A stretch of DNA of 64,000 nt from Bradyrhizobiaceae bacterium (GCA_024103135.1 JAGFIZ010000122.1:1-64000); one strand, 5' to 3'. Shown: positions 53,285-61,598, counted from the first letter of the stretch. Notes: generated from the letters alone by a model not told the origin. Program-made: numbers and translations.

Positions 53285-53644
53285 ATGGCAACATTCTTGA
53301 TCCTTATCTCTGTTTTCGCCTCGATCCTTTTGATCCTCGTGGTGCTAATCCAACCAGGAAAGTCAGAAATGATTTCCGGTATGGGTGGCCTAGGCGGACA
53401 GATTAACAACATGCTTGGTGTGCGAACGGGACGCAACCTGCTTCAGAACATCACCATTGGTCTGCTTGTAGCACTAGCAGTGCTTGCAATTGTGGTCAAC
53501 CGCGTTTTCCTTTCTACCGATGTAGAACAAAAGGGACCAGTGACCGTTGGTCGGGAACTACCAACACAAAGCGCACCAACGCCTGCAGCGCCAGCGCCGC
53601 AACCTGCTCAACCAGCGCAACAACCAGCTCAGCAAGGCCAGTAA
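53285..53644 (+). CDS. secG: preprotein translocase subunit SecG
   Basis: A 119-residue protein with two membrane helices (FLILISVFASILLILVVLIQPGKS and ITIGLLVALAVLAIVVNRVFL) joined by the conserved loop KSEMISGMGGLGGQ, then a Pro/Ala/Gln-rich tail of about 30 residues. SecG accompanies SecYE during protein export. The ATG at 53285 is used; an open frame reaches back to 53234 but that start lies inside the upstream TPR gene. It precedes the carboxylase gene by 6 bases. Confidence 0.93.
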   Translation: MATFLILISVFASILLILVVLIQPGKSEMISGMGGLGGQINNMLGVRTGRNLLQNITIGLLVALAVLAIVVNRVFLSTDVEQKGPVTVGRELPTQSAPTPAAPAPQPAQPAQQPAQQGQ

Positions 53645-53650
53645 TCACTC

Positions 53651-55315
53651 ATGGCACACCTCATCGGAAAACCGGTGCAGGTTTCGTTGGCGGTGGAGGC
53701 AAATGCCGACGCTAACCGACAGCGTATGCGCCAACTTGAGGGTGTTGCCGAGCGCATTCGTTTAGGTGGTGGCAAGAAGGCCATTGAGCGACATAAGGCC
53801 AAAGGAAAGCTCACGGCACGTGAGCGTATTGCACAGTTGATCGACCCTGATTCCGAGTTCCTGGAAATCGGTCTATACGTAGCAGAGGGCATGTATGCCT
53901 CCGAAGGTGGAGCACCATCTGCAGGCGTTGTGGTCGGCATTGGACTCGTCTGCAATCGTGAATGCGTAATCGTTGCCAACGATGCCACGGTGAAAGCCGG
54001 TGCATGGTTCCCGATGACGGCGAAGAAGAATCTTCGTGCACAAGAAATCGCTATCGAGAATAGACTACCCATCATCTACCTGGTGGATAGTGCTGGTGTG
54101 TTCCTGCCGATGCAGGACGAAATTTTCCCAGACAAAGAACACTTTGGCCGACAGTTTCGGAACAACGCTGTACTCAGTGCCATGGGTGTACCGCAGATCG
54201 CAGCAATCATGGGTCCATGCGTTGCTGGTGGCGCATACCTGCCCATCATGAGTGACGAAGCCCTGATCGTAAACAAGACAGGTTCGGTATTCCTGGCTGG
54301 TCCGGCACTCGTTGAAGCAGCGATTGGAGAAAAGACGCCAATTGAGCCATTAGGTGGTGCAACCATGCATACGAGCATCAGCGGCGTGGTCGACACCAAG
54401 GTTGATTCCGACGAAGAAGCCCTGCAGACAATCCGCTCCATGGTTGACAAGTTTGCACCGACAAAGGGCCGACGTAATGTATTCTCTCGCACGGAACCCA
54501 AGCCCCCTGCCTTTGACCCTGAAGAGCTCTGGGGGATCATCCCGTCAGACAGGTCAAAGCCATACAGCATGAGGCAGGTACTCGCGCGCTTGTTGGACGA
54601 GAGTGCGTTCACAGAGTACAAACCGGACTATGGCGGCACCATCATCTGTGGGTATGGAAGAATCGACGGCTGGGCCGTTGGCATTGTTGCCAACAACCGC
54701 GAGGTCGTTCGTTCGGGCTCAGGTGAGATGCAGGTAGGCGGTGTGATCTATAGCGACAGTGCCGATAAAGCAGCACGGTTTATCATGAACTGCAATCAAC
54801 GTGGCATCCCACTGGTGTTTTTGCAAGATGTAACAGGGTTCATGGTTGGTACACGGGCAGAGCAAGGAGGCATCATCAAGGATGGCGCCAAGCTCGTGAA
54901 TGCCGTGGCAAACAGCGTCGTACCAAAGTTTACCATCGTCATAGGCAACTCGTATGGGGCTGGGAATTACGCCATGTGTGGCAGGGCCTATGATCCACGA
55001 TTCATGTTTGCATGGCCGACGGCTCAGATTGCCGTGATGGGTGGCGCACAGGCAGCGAAGACGTTGCTTACCATCAAACTCTCAGCGTTGGAGAAGCAAG
55101 GGGAGACCCTTTCGGAAGCAGAGCAGAGTGCAATGCTCAACGAGATTCAGGATCATTACAACAGCACCACAACACCACTCTATGCGGCTTCACGGTTATG
55201 GGTGGATGGCATCATCGCACCTACCGACACACGTGCTGTGATTTCTCGAGGTATCGCTGCTGCCGATCACGTGGCCGACATACCGCCGTTTTCGACTGGC
55301 GTTATCCAGGTTTGA
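53651..55315 (+). CDS. acyl-CoA carboxylase carboxyltransferase subunit (propionyl/methylcrotonyl type)
   Basis: A 554-residue biotin-dependent carboxyltransferase beta subunit. Both crotonase-like halves are present: KLTARERIAQLIDPDSEFLEIG, VDSAGVFLPMQDEIFPDKEHFGRQFRNNAVLSAMG, GPCVAGGAYLPIMSDE, then FLQDVTGFMVGTRAEQGGIIKDGAKLVNAV, GNSYGAGNYAMCGRAYDPRFMFAWP. The FLPMQDEIFPDKEHFGR stretch resembles methylcrotonyl-type enzymes more than AccD or propionyl type. It needs a biotin carrier (candidate at 43136) and a biotin carboxylase, which is not in the window. Confidence 0.9.
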   Translation: MAHLIGKPVQVSLAVEANADANRQRMRQLEGVAERIRLGGGKKAIERHKAKGKLTARERIAQLIDPDSEFLEIGLYVAEGMYASEGGAPSAGVVVGIGLVCNRECVIVANDATVKAGAWFPMTAKKNLRAQEIAIENRLPIIYLVDSAGVFLPMQDEIFPDKEHFGRQFRNNAVLSAMGVPQIAAIMGPCVAGGAYLPIMSDEALIVNKTGSVFLAGPALVEAAIGEKTPIEPLGGATMHTSISGVVDTKVDSDEEALQTIRSMVDKFAPTKGRRNVFSRTEPKPPAFDPEELWGIIPSDRSKPYSMRQVLARLLDESAFTEYKPDYGGTIICGYGRIDGWAVGIVANNREVVRSGSGEMQVGGVIYSDSADKAARFIMNCNQRGIPLVFLQDVTGFMVGTRAEQGGIIKDGAKLVNAVANSVVPKFTIVIGNSYGAGNYAMCGRAYDPRFMFAWPTAQIAVMGGAQAAKTLLTIKLSALEKQGETLSEAEQSAMLNEIQDHYNSTTTPLYAASRLWVDGIIAPTDTRAVISRGIAAADHVADIPPFSTGVIQV

Positions 55316-55327
55316 TGCGGACCTGCT

Positions 55328-57973
55328 GTGACACGAACGCTTACATCGGTCTTTCCGCCTGACAAGGTAAGCTCTCGCTGGCTTGATCGATTGGTGCTCT
55401 CAAGAGATGCTTCGCTCTATCGACTCGTCCCTAAGGATATTGTCCGCCCCTCCACCGTTGCCGACATCCAACAACTCTTTGCCTATTGCAGAGAGCATAA
55501 GCGTCACCTTACCTTCCGTGCCGGTGGAACTAGCCTGAGTGGACAGGCCGTAGGCGACGACATTCTGGTTGATCTCTCCAAGAACTGGGAACGTCATCTA
55601 ATCCTAGATAATGGTGCTGCGATTTTTCTCGAGCCAGGGGTGACTGGTGGTCGGGCCAATGCGCTGCTCCACAGACATGGAAGAAAGATCGGGCCAGACC
55701 CTGCCTCGATCTCAGCGGCAATGATCGGTGGCATCATTGCAAACAACTCGTCAGGTATGTGCTGTGGCGTTGCCAACAATGCCTATCACACACTTACATC
55801 ATTGCAGGTTGTCCTGGCTGATGGTACGTACATCGATACGTCAACGGCTGATGCTGATGACGTTCTTCATAGCACCAACCCGGAGATGTATTCAGCGATC
55901 GCCCAGCTCCGCGACGCCATTCGTAACAATGCATCGCTCACGGATCGCATCCGAACGAAGTACCTGATCAAGAATACCATGGGGTATTCCATCAACGCAT
56001 TTCTCGACGAAGACGAACCAGTTCGCATCATTGCTCGACTCATGGTGGGGAGCGAAGGGACACTTGGTTTTGTTGCAGGAGCAACGTTCGCGACTGTGCC
56101 AGATGCCAAGAATAAGTGGACGCAGTTGCAGACATTTCCATCCGTCGAACAGGCCTGCGAGGCTGCTTCCGTATGGCGAGACCACGGAGCTGCCGCCATT
56201 GAATTGATGGATGATGCATCCCTTCAATCGTTTGCCTCATTGCGTCATACGCCAGACCGTTACCGCATTACTGCCCCTGGTGCCGCTGCATTGCTTGTAG
56301 AGTTTCACCATCATGAACCACCAGTGGATGGTGCATGGGTACAGACGCCTGCCGAGCAGGCAGTGCTGTGGAAGCTCCGCAAAGGACTCATGCCATCAAT
56401 CGGCGCAAGTAGGACATCTGGTGAAACGATGATCAACGAAGACATCGCCGTCCACCCAGACAAGCTTGCCTCCTTGGTCAGTGATGTGAAGGGGGCTTTC
56501 CACTCGCATGGATATCAGAAGGCCATTGTATTCGGTCATGCCAAGGACGGGAACATTCATTTTGTTCTTAATCAGGCATTCTCGACCACGGCTGACTTGG
56601 ACCGCTATGATCGATTCATGCATTCGATTGCCGAGATCGTACTCGACAAGCACGATGGCTCATTAAAAGCTGAACACGGCACTGGTCGGAACATGGCACC
56701 CTTTCTTGAGAAGGAATGGGGGAGTGAGCTCACCGAGGTGATGTGGAAGGTCAAGGAAACCTTGGATCCACACGGGATACTAAACCCTGGAGTGCTGCTG
56801 AATCGTGATCAGAATATCCATCTGAAAAACATCAAACCAGTTCCGACTGTCGACGCCGAGGTAGATCGTTGTATCGAATGTGGCTTTTGCGAACATGTAT
56901 GTCCAACTCGCTATGCCACACTCACTCCACGTCAACGCATTGTTCTCCGACGGGAGAAGCTTCTTCCCGAGAACGCAGCCTTGCTTGCCGAGCTCACCGA
57001 AGCAGAAGACTATTCAAGTGTTGAGTCCTGTGCTGTTGACGGGATCTGTGGGACGGCTTGTCCCGTAGACATCGATACAGGACTCCTGGTAAAGCGCTTA
57101 CGCAGCGAACGTCAGCCAAAGCTCCTCGACACAGCAGCCGTCATTGCCGCTGACCATTACCGACCTGTTCAACGTTTAGCAGGCGCAGCCATGTCCTTGA
57201 TGCTACCTATCCGCCAGCACCACCATCTCGGCGTTGAAGCACCGGTACAGCAAGCATCCATGCAACGAATGGTCTATCTGCAAACCTGTCCATCGCGCTG
57301 GTTTGATCGTGAAGGGAGGAACATGGATGTTCTTGCCAAGGCCGCCGGGATTGAACTCGTGCGTCCGCCCAATCCCAATGCCGTCTGCTGTGGACAGCCA
57401 TTTGAAAGCAAGGGGCTCACTAGAGCACACGAGGTCATGGTTGAAGGGCTGACGGAAGCCCTCGGTACAATGGGTGAGGAACGTACGATCGTGGCCGATA
57501 CAAACACCTGTGCCGCTGCGTTGGTCGAACACCTTACGAAGCAAGGTTGGAAGGTGTATTCGCCGGTAGAATGGATCGCATCCATGGTCTTACCCCGCTG
57601 CGATGTTCAACCACTCCCGTTAACGCTTGCCGTTCACCCTGGCTGTGGCTCGGCAAAATTGCATGAACAAGAACTTATGCTTGCTGTCGCCAAGTCTTTA
57701 GTAAACCAAGCATTTATACCATCCACTTCAAGTTGTTGTGGTATGGCTGGAGCCCACGGTATTCAGCATCCGGCAGTCCCACAGACTGCGTTAAATCCAA
57801 TGAAGGTGGAGCTCAGTGAACATCCTGTTGATGTTGTGCTTACGAGCAACACCCTGTGTGCTTGCGCGATTGAAAAGTATGCCAGGGTGCCTAGTGTAAC
57901 GATCACCGAGCTTGCAGCTACGGTCATTACGAACGGAAGACTTGACCTTTCCAGCGGACGCTCTTTCGCATAA
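55328..57973 (+). CDS. FAD-binding and 4Fe-4S oxidoreductase (D-lactate/2-hydroxy-acid dehydrogenase-like)
   Basis: An 881-residue fusion. The N-terminal PCMH-type FAD domain has LTFRAGGTSLSGQAVGDDILVDLS, IGGIIANNSSGMCCG, and a C-terminal cap ending AEHGTGRNMAPFLEKEWG. Two 4Fe-4S motifs follow (CIECGFCEHVCPTRY; CAVDGICGTACPVDID). Two cysteine-rich CCG domains close the protein (NAVCCGQPFES; TSSCCGMAGAHG). This GlcD-GlpC-like layout oxidises 2-hydroxy acids such as D-lactate and passes electrons to quinone; the substrate is inferred. GTG start at 55328. Its 3' end overlaps the convergent glycosyltransferase by 47 bases. Confidence 0.9.
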   Translation: MTRTLTSVFPPDKVSSRWLDRLVLSRDASLYRLVPKDIVRPSTVADIQQLFAYCREHKRHLTFRAGGTSLSGQAVGDDILVDLSKNWERHLILDNGAAIFLEPGVTGGRANALLHRHGRKIGPDPASISAAMIGGIIANNSSGMCCGVANNAYHTLTSLQVVLADGTYIDTSTADADDVLHSTNPEMYSAIAQLRDAIRNNASLTDRIRTKYLIKNTMGYSINAFLDEDEPVRIIARLMVGSEGTLGFVAGATFATVPDAKNKWTQLQTFPSVEQACEAASVWRDHGAAAIELMDDASLQSFASLRHTPDRYRITAPGAAALLVEFHHHEPPVDGAWVQTPAEQAVLWKLRKGLMPSIGASRTSGETMINEDIAVHPDKLASLVSDVKGAFHSHGYQKAIVFGHAKDGNIHFVLNQAFSTTADLDRYDRFMHSIAEIVLDKHDGSLKAEHGTGRNMAPFLEKEWGSELTEVMWKVKETLDPHGILNPGVLLNRDQNIHLKNIKPVPTVDAEVDRCIECGFCEHVCPTRYATLTPRQRIVLRREKLLPENAALLAELTEAEDYSSVESCAVDGICGTACPVDIDTGLLVKRLRSERQPKLLDTAAVIAADHYRPVQRLAGAAMSLMLPIRQHHHLGVEAPVQQASMQRMVYLQTCPSRWFDREGRNMDVLAKAAGIELVRPPNPNAVCCGQPFESKGLTRAHEVMVEGLTEALGTMGEERTIVADTNTCAAALVEHLTKQGWKVYSPVEWIASMVLPRCDVQPLPLTLAVHPGCGSAKLHEQELMLAVAKSLVNQAFIPSTSSCCGMAGAHGIQHPAVPQTALNPMKVELSEHPVDVVLTSNTLCACAIEKYARVPSVTITELAATVITNGRLDLSSGRSFA

Positions 57974-59036
57974 ACAGCATTGGCAGACTCAACTCCGTAA
58001 GGACAAGAAAGATGATTGCTGGGATCATGGCCGTGAACAGTCGTGTGCGTCCAAGGTAGTTGGCAGCGATGGCAACCAAGATACTGTCACCAACAACGCG
58101 CATGGCAACAAAGCTCCAGAACGGTATCCAAGCAGATTCAACAGCAGAGATAACGATGCCGGCCCAAAGGGCGAGACTGCTTGCCACAAACGCTACTGCC
58201 CGCTTGCCGAGAGCTCTTCCACCACGAACCCAGCGATGACGTTGAACAGCGTACTCGCCGAACGAATTGCAAGGGAGCGTCTCGACATGAACACTGGGGT
58301 TGATTGCATAGCGAACGTGATAGCCGGCATTGTCGACGGCAAGTTGGAGTGCCAGATCTTCCGTCACGCTAAAGCCGATTGCTCCATAGCCCCCTAACTC
58401 ATCAAACACACGTTTGCGGATGGCCATGTTGTTACCAAAGCAGCCAAGTGGAATGCCGTTACCTACGCCGCCGCAGGCCATGGCTTGGGTGTATGTCCAC
58501 TCAACATCCTGGATGCGTTGAAAGAACGAGTCTCCGACGACGGATGTCAGTCCAGTGATCAGTCCCAGCCTTTCATCGGCAAACTGCGCCGTCATCCCAT
58601 GTATCCAGTCCTTCGAAACCGCACAATCGGCATCGGTGAAGAGTACGATGTCGCCCGAACACCGATCCACGCCGTACTGCAACGCACCAGCCTTTCCTTT
58701 AAGCGAACCCGTTACGTCATGTTCGGTGCGCTTGAGGAGTGTTAGCCGAGAGTCGGTTGCAGCAAGGGCCTGCACGCGTTCAGCCGTCTGGTCCGTGCTG
58801 CGATCGTCGACCACGATCACTTCAAGGGATTCCCGTGGGTAGGATGTTGCCAGGATGCTCGTTATGCATCGAACGATGTTCTGTGCTTCGTTTCGGGCAG
58901 GGACGACTACCGAGACCATTGGGTACAGAGCATTGGACTTCCAACGCCGACGCTCTCGTACAATGCCAATGCTGAAAAAGACTATGCGTGAAGCATAGAC
59001 AGCAGCAAGAAGGTAGAGTATAACCTGGAGCGACAT
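57927..59036 (-). CDS. glycosyltransferase family 2 membrane protein
   Basis: A 369-residue GT2 enzyme. One N-terminal helix precedes the catalytic GT-A domain: VSVVVPARNEAQNIVRCITSIL, VIVVDDRSTDQTAE, FTDADCAVS (DxD-type), GNNMAIRKRVFDELGGYG, TEDLALQLAV, and the QRHRWVRGG acceptor motif typical of processive or lipid-acceptor transferases. Two or three C-terminal helices follow. Start ATG 59036 is supported by a -7 element at 59058-59065, which would lie inside the longer reading from 59078. It converges on the upstream FAD enzyme with overlapping 3' ends. Confidence 0.9.
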   Translation of the reverse strand: MSLQVILYLLAAVYASRIVFFSIGIVRERRRWKSNALYPMVSVVVPARNEAQNIVRCITSILATSYPRESLEVIVVDDRSTDQTAERVQALAATDSRLTLLKRTEHDVTGSLKGKAGALQYGVDRCSGDIVLFTDADCAVSKDWIHGMTAQFADERLGLITGLTSVVGDSFFQRIQDVEWTYTQAMACGGVGNGIPLGCFGNNMAIRKRVFDELGGYGAIGFSVTEDLALQLAVDNAGYHVRYAINPSVHVETLPCNSFGEYAVQRHRWVRGGRALGKRAVAFVASSLALWAGIVISAVESAWIPFWSFVAMRVVGDSILVAIAANYLGRTRLFTAMIPAIIFLVLTELSLPMLFMRKSVRWKGQVFRS

Positions 59037-59057
59037 TGTGCGTAGTGGTGACCTTTT

Positions 59058-59065
59058 CAAATTTA
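59058..59065 (-). promoter_or_regulatory. -7 element for the glycosyltransferase gene
   Basis: The minus strand reads TAAATTTG, exact TAnnTTTG, 21 bases before the ATG at 59036. No TTG at the -33 distance is visible. Confidence 0.5.
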
Positions 59066-59085
59066 CAGAGTGGGGCACATGGATT

Positions 59086-59093
59086 TAAGTTTG
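59086..59093 (+). promoter_or_regulatory. -7 element for the MATE exporter gene
   Basis: The plus strand reads TAAGTTTG, exact TAnnTTTG, 20 bases before the ATG at 59114. It lies 20 bases from the divergent -7 element, so the two promoters overlap. No clear -33 TTG is visible. Confidence 0.5.
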
Positions 59094-59113
59094 CTGCTCT
59101 TAAAAAGGAATCA

Positions 59114-60463
59114 ATGAAGAAGCGCACCGACCTACTTAACGGTCCGATTGACAGTACACTACGACTTTTTGCATTGCCACTAGCGTTCAGCTTCCTGGTA
59201 AACATCGTGTATTCGTTGATCGACAGATTCTATGCATCCCGCCTCGGCGATGCGGCCATTGCAGCGATTGGCACCTGCGACCAGGTGACGTTCTTTCTAT
59301 TTACGGCAGTAAGTGGACTGGCAACGGGTACGGGAATCATGGTCTCACGCAGATTCGGAGAGGGCAATCATGAAGCAGCGAGCAGGACGGCGACGCAAGC
59401 GATTACCGGCATTGCTGTGATGTCTGCTCTGCTCACGGTGGTGATGTATGTGCTCATGCCCTTGATCCCAGAGGTGATGCGCATGTCGCCTGAAGTGAGT
59501 CCACTTGCATTGGAATACATGCGAACCTTGTATCTGGGATTCACCTTCAACCTTGTGAGTTTTCAGGTATTGACGATCATTCGTAGCGTGGGGAATTCAG
59601 TGTTCCCGATGACGGTGCTGCTCATTACCACGGTTATCAATGCAGCCTTAGCCCCCTTCCTGATCTTTGGCTTGGGACCAATACCGCACATGGGACTATC
59701 TGGTGCAGGGCTGGCAACGGCCATTGCCCAAGCGCTCGGCTGTGTGTTGGGGCTTATGATGGTTATGCGTGGTAAGACAAGCATTCACCTGACCTTTGCG
59801 AATTACAAGCCAGACTTCGCTCTGTTGAAGCAGGTAGCACGATTGGGTATTCCTAGCTCGATTCAGATGCTCTCCGTTAGCGTTAACCGAGCCGTCATCT
59901 TTATCCTGGTTGGCTCATACGGCACATCGGTCGCCGCTGCCTACACGCTCGGACTGAGTCTTGACATGGTGGTGTTCATGAGCGTCTTTGCCTTTGGCGT
60001 GGCGGTAGAAGTGGCAACGGGGCAGAATCTCGGTGCACGCAAGTTGGATAGGGTAGAGGCCTATCATCGATCAGCAGTAAAGCAGATGGGTATACTCATG
60101 TTGTCACTGGCACTGGTGATCTGGTTTTTCGGTTCATATTTCATTGGCCTTTACACATCAAGTGCCGATACAGCAGCAGAAGGCCTTCGATACCTGCATA
60201 CCACGGTCTTTGGCTATGTTGCCTTTGCCATCGGCCTGGTCACCATTCGATCCATCAGTGGTGCAGGAGCCCCATACCTCAGTATGATGATTACCGCTGG
60301 CTGTCTGCTATTCTTCCAACTTCCGCTTTCCTACCTGCTGTCGCACGTTGTGAACATGGGTCCACAAGGAATCTGGTGGGGCATCATCACCGGCTACATA
60401 TTCTTTGCCATAGTAGCATTGGTGATTCACAGGAAAGGGAATTGGCGCGCCGCAACGGTGTAG
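59114..60463 (+). CDS. MATE family efflux transporter
   Basis: A 449-residue protein with about twelve hydrophobic helices and the two-fold MATE repeat: LNGPIDSTLRLFALPLAFSFLVNIVYSLIDRFYASRLGDAAIAAIGTCDQVTFFL, and FADKPDF-like LLKQVARLGIPSSIQMLSVSVNRAVIF in the second half. It exports cationic drugs or metabolites using Na+ or H+; the substrate is unknown. The ATG 59114 has AAGGA upstream. The stop codon TAG is the first part of an AGGGGGCT copy at 60462-60469. Confidence 0.92.
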   Translation: MKKRTDLLNGPIDSTLRLFALPLAFSFLVNIVYSLIDRFYASRLGDAAIAAIGTCDQVTFFLFTAVSGLATGTGIMVSRRFGEGNHEAASRTATQAITGIAVMSALLTVVMYVLMPLIPEVMRMSPEVSPLALEYMRTLYLGFTFNLVSFQVLTIIRSVGNSVFPMTVLLITTVINAALAPFLIFGLGPIPHMGLSGAGLATAIAQALGCVLGLMMVMRGKTSIHLTFANYKPDFALLKQVARLGIPSSIQMLSVSVNRAVIFILVGSYGTSVAAAYTLGLSLDMVVFMSVFAFGVAVEVATGQNLGARKLDRVEAYHRSAVKQMGILMLSLALVIWFFGSYFIGLYTSSADTAAEGLRYLHTTVFGYVAFAIGLVTIRSISGAGAPYLSMMITAGCLLFFQLPLSYLLSHVVNMGPQGIWWGIITGYIFFAIVALVIHRKGNWRAATV

Positions 60464-60469
60464 GGGGCT
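60462..60469 (+). repeat. AGGGGGCT octamer overlapping the MATE stop codon
   Basis: The A and G of the TAG stop (60461-60463) begin the octamer, which then continues into the gap before the sigma-factor gene. Confidence 0.75.
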
Positions 60470-60564
60470 ATGGTTAGCGTGGAAAAGAACATTCCTATAC
60501 AATTGGTTAAACCTTGAAACGGTTTTGGCGGACATGGGTTGGGTTTGACATGAAGGAGGATTCT

Positions 60565-61167
60565 TTGCCAACAACGGTGATCACCCTGGACACAGATCTT
60601 GAGATACTCGAGGCCTACCGCACAGGCAAGCGTGAACAAGCTGTCACGGCAATCGTGCGTCGGTATCAACGGTATGCCTATGCCGTTGCACTACGGTATG
60701 TGCGGACGCCTGAGGATGCGTACGACTGTGCTCAGGAAGTCATGGTCAAGGTTGTTACGTCGATAGAGCGGTTTCGTGGCGACAGCACGTTGCAGACATG
60801 GATAGCAAGGATTGCCCGGAACACGGCAGTGAGCATGTACCATAAGAACAAACTGTTGAGTTTCTTTGCCATTGGTGAAGGACCCGACGAGCAGGACATC
60901 CAGGCCCACCAACTATCGCCCGTAGATCATGCAGAACAGAATGAGTTTGAAACGTTCTTCAGAACCATCCTGGCAGAACTACCGCTTAAGCAGCGTGAGA
61001 CGTTTATGATGCGCTACTACGATGAGTTGTCGTATGAAGAGATTAGCACCATCGTAGGCAAGAGTGTTGGTGCGTTGAAGGCGAACTACCATTGGGCGGT
61101 AAAGAAGATTGCTGAGAGCCTAAAAGGTACGGAGTACTATCAGCAGTGGATGGAGGTATCGAAATGA
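60565..61167 (+). CDS. ECF-type RNA polymerase sigma factor
   Basis: A sigma-70 family protein of about 200 residues. Region 2 is clear (RYQRYAYAVALRYVRTPEDAYDCAQEVMVKVVTSIERFRGDSTLQTWIARIARNTAVSMYH) and region 4 has LPLKQRETFMMRYYDELSYEEISTIVGKSVGALKANYHWAVKKI. TTG 60565 is taken as start because the strong SD AAGGAGG (60553-60559) sits 5 bases upstream; ATG 60550 and TTG 60514 are in-frame alternatives. Its end overlaps a putative anti-sigma gene, the usual arrangement for ECF factors. Confidence 0.9.
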   Translation: MPTTVITLDTDLEILEAYRTGKREQAVTAIVRRYQRYAYAVALRYVRTPEDAYDCAQEVMVKVVTSIERFRGDSTLQTWIARIARNTAVSMYHKNKLLSFFAIGEGPDEQDIQAHQLSPVDHAEQNEFETFFRTILAELPLKQRETFMMRYYDELSYEEISTIVGKSVGALKANYHWAVKKIAESLKGTEYYQQWMEVSK

Positions 61168-61598
61168 AACAGCCATCAGATAAAGAGTTGATGCGCGACG
61201 AACAGCTTGTCGAAGAGCTGCTTGGTAGATCAAACAAAGAGGCCTACATCAAGCACCTTGAACAAAGTACACGTAATCTAAGCGTCGATGTACACACAGC
61301 AATTCAGAAGAGAACTGCGAGGCCTAGAACCTCCAGAGTTGTTTTGTCCGTACTTGGCCTTGCCACAGCCGTTGTTTGCGTGCTATTCTTTGTTCCGTGG
61401 CAGGCGAATGAACCTGTCGTTATCGCTGGTGGTTCAAGCATTGAGGTTGGTGTTCAACCCGAAGCACAAACGGAACTTGATATTGTTGACGAGATGATTG
61501 ACGAGGCCTCGGTTGGACACCTGACGGTAGTAACCGATATGCAATCGTCGATTGTGTCTGATGAAGATGTGGATCAGTTATTGGAGTCGTTGGAATGA
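61164..61598 (+). CDS. single-pass membrane protein, putative anti-sigma factor
   Basis: A 144-residue protein with a 65-residue hydrophilic N-terminus (KQPSDKELMRDEQLVEELLG), one membrane helix (VVLSVLGLATAVVCVLFFVPW) and an acidic extracytoplasmic tail ending EDVDQLLESLE. The ATG at 61164 overlaps the sigma stop and follows TGGAGG. Placement suggests an anti-sigma or membrane partner of the sigma factor, but it has no His/Cys zinc-anti-sigma motif and I recognise no family. Confidence 0.65.
   Translation: MKQPSDKELMRDEQLVEELLGRSNKEAYIKHLEQSTRNLSVDVHTAIQKRTARPRTSRVVLSVLGLATAVVCVLFFVPWQANEPVVIAGGSSIEVGVQPEAQTELDIVDEMIDEASVGHLTVVTDMQSSIVSDEDVDQLLESLE

Larger units (their letters stand above)
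5149..60469. repeat. dispersed octamer AGGGGGCT/AGCCCCCT, 21 copies
   Basis: First bases of exact copies. Plus strand as AGGGGGCT: 6115, 8171, 12448, 27187, 40243, 44304, 52609, 56490, 60462. As AGCCCCCT: 5149, 8425, 15657, 19486, 23844, 28984, 39467, 41900, 49065, 54501, 58388, 59650. About two would be expected by chance in 64 kb counting both strands at even base composition. Flanking bases vary freely, so the conserved unit is sharply eight bases. The copies were found by eye; a few more may have been missed. One-base variants also occur, such as TGCCCCCT near 5639, 11937 and 63955. Confidence 0.9.

Noticed and set aside
5149-60469. Reading the octamer as a Chi-like or KOPS-like polar site
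   Set aside because: Orientation is mixed (9 versus 12) and does not follow gene strand in this window, whereas such sites are usually strand-biased. It remains possible if the window spans a polarity switch, so it is not claimed.
5149-60469. Reading the octamer as a G-quadruplex element
   Set aside because: Each copy has a single G5 run and copies are hundreds to thousands of bases apart, so no four-run structure can form.
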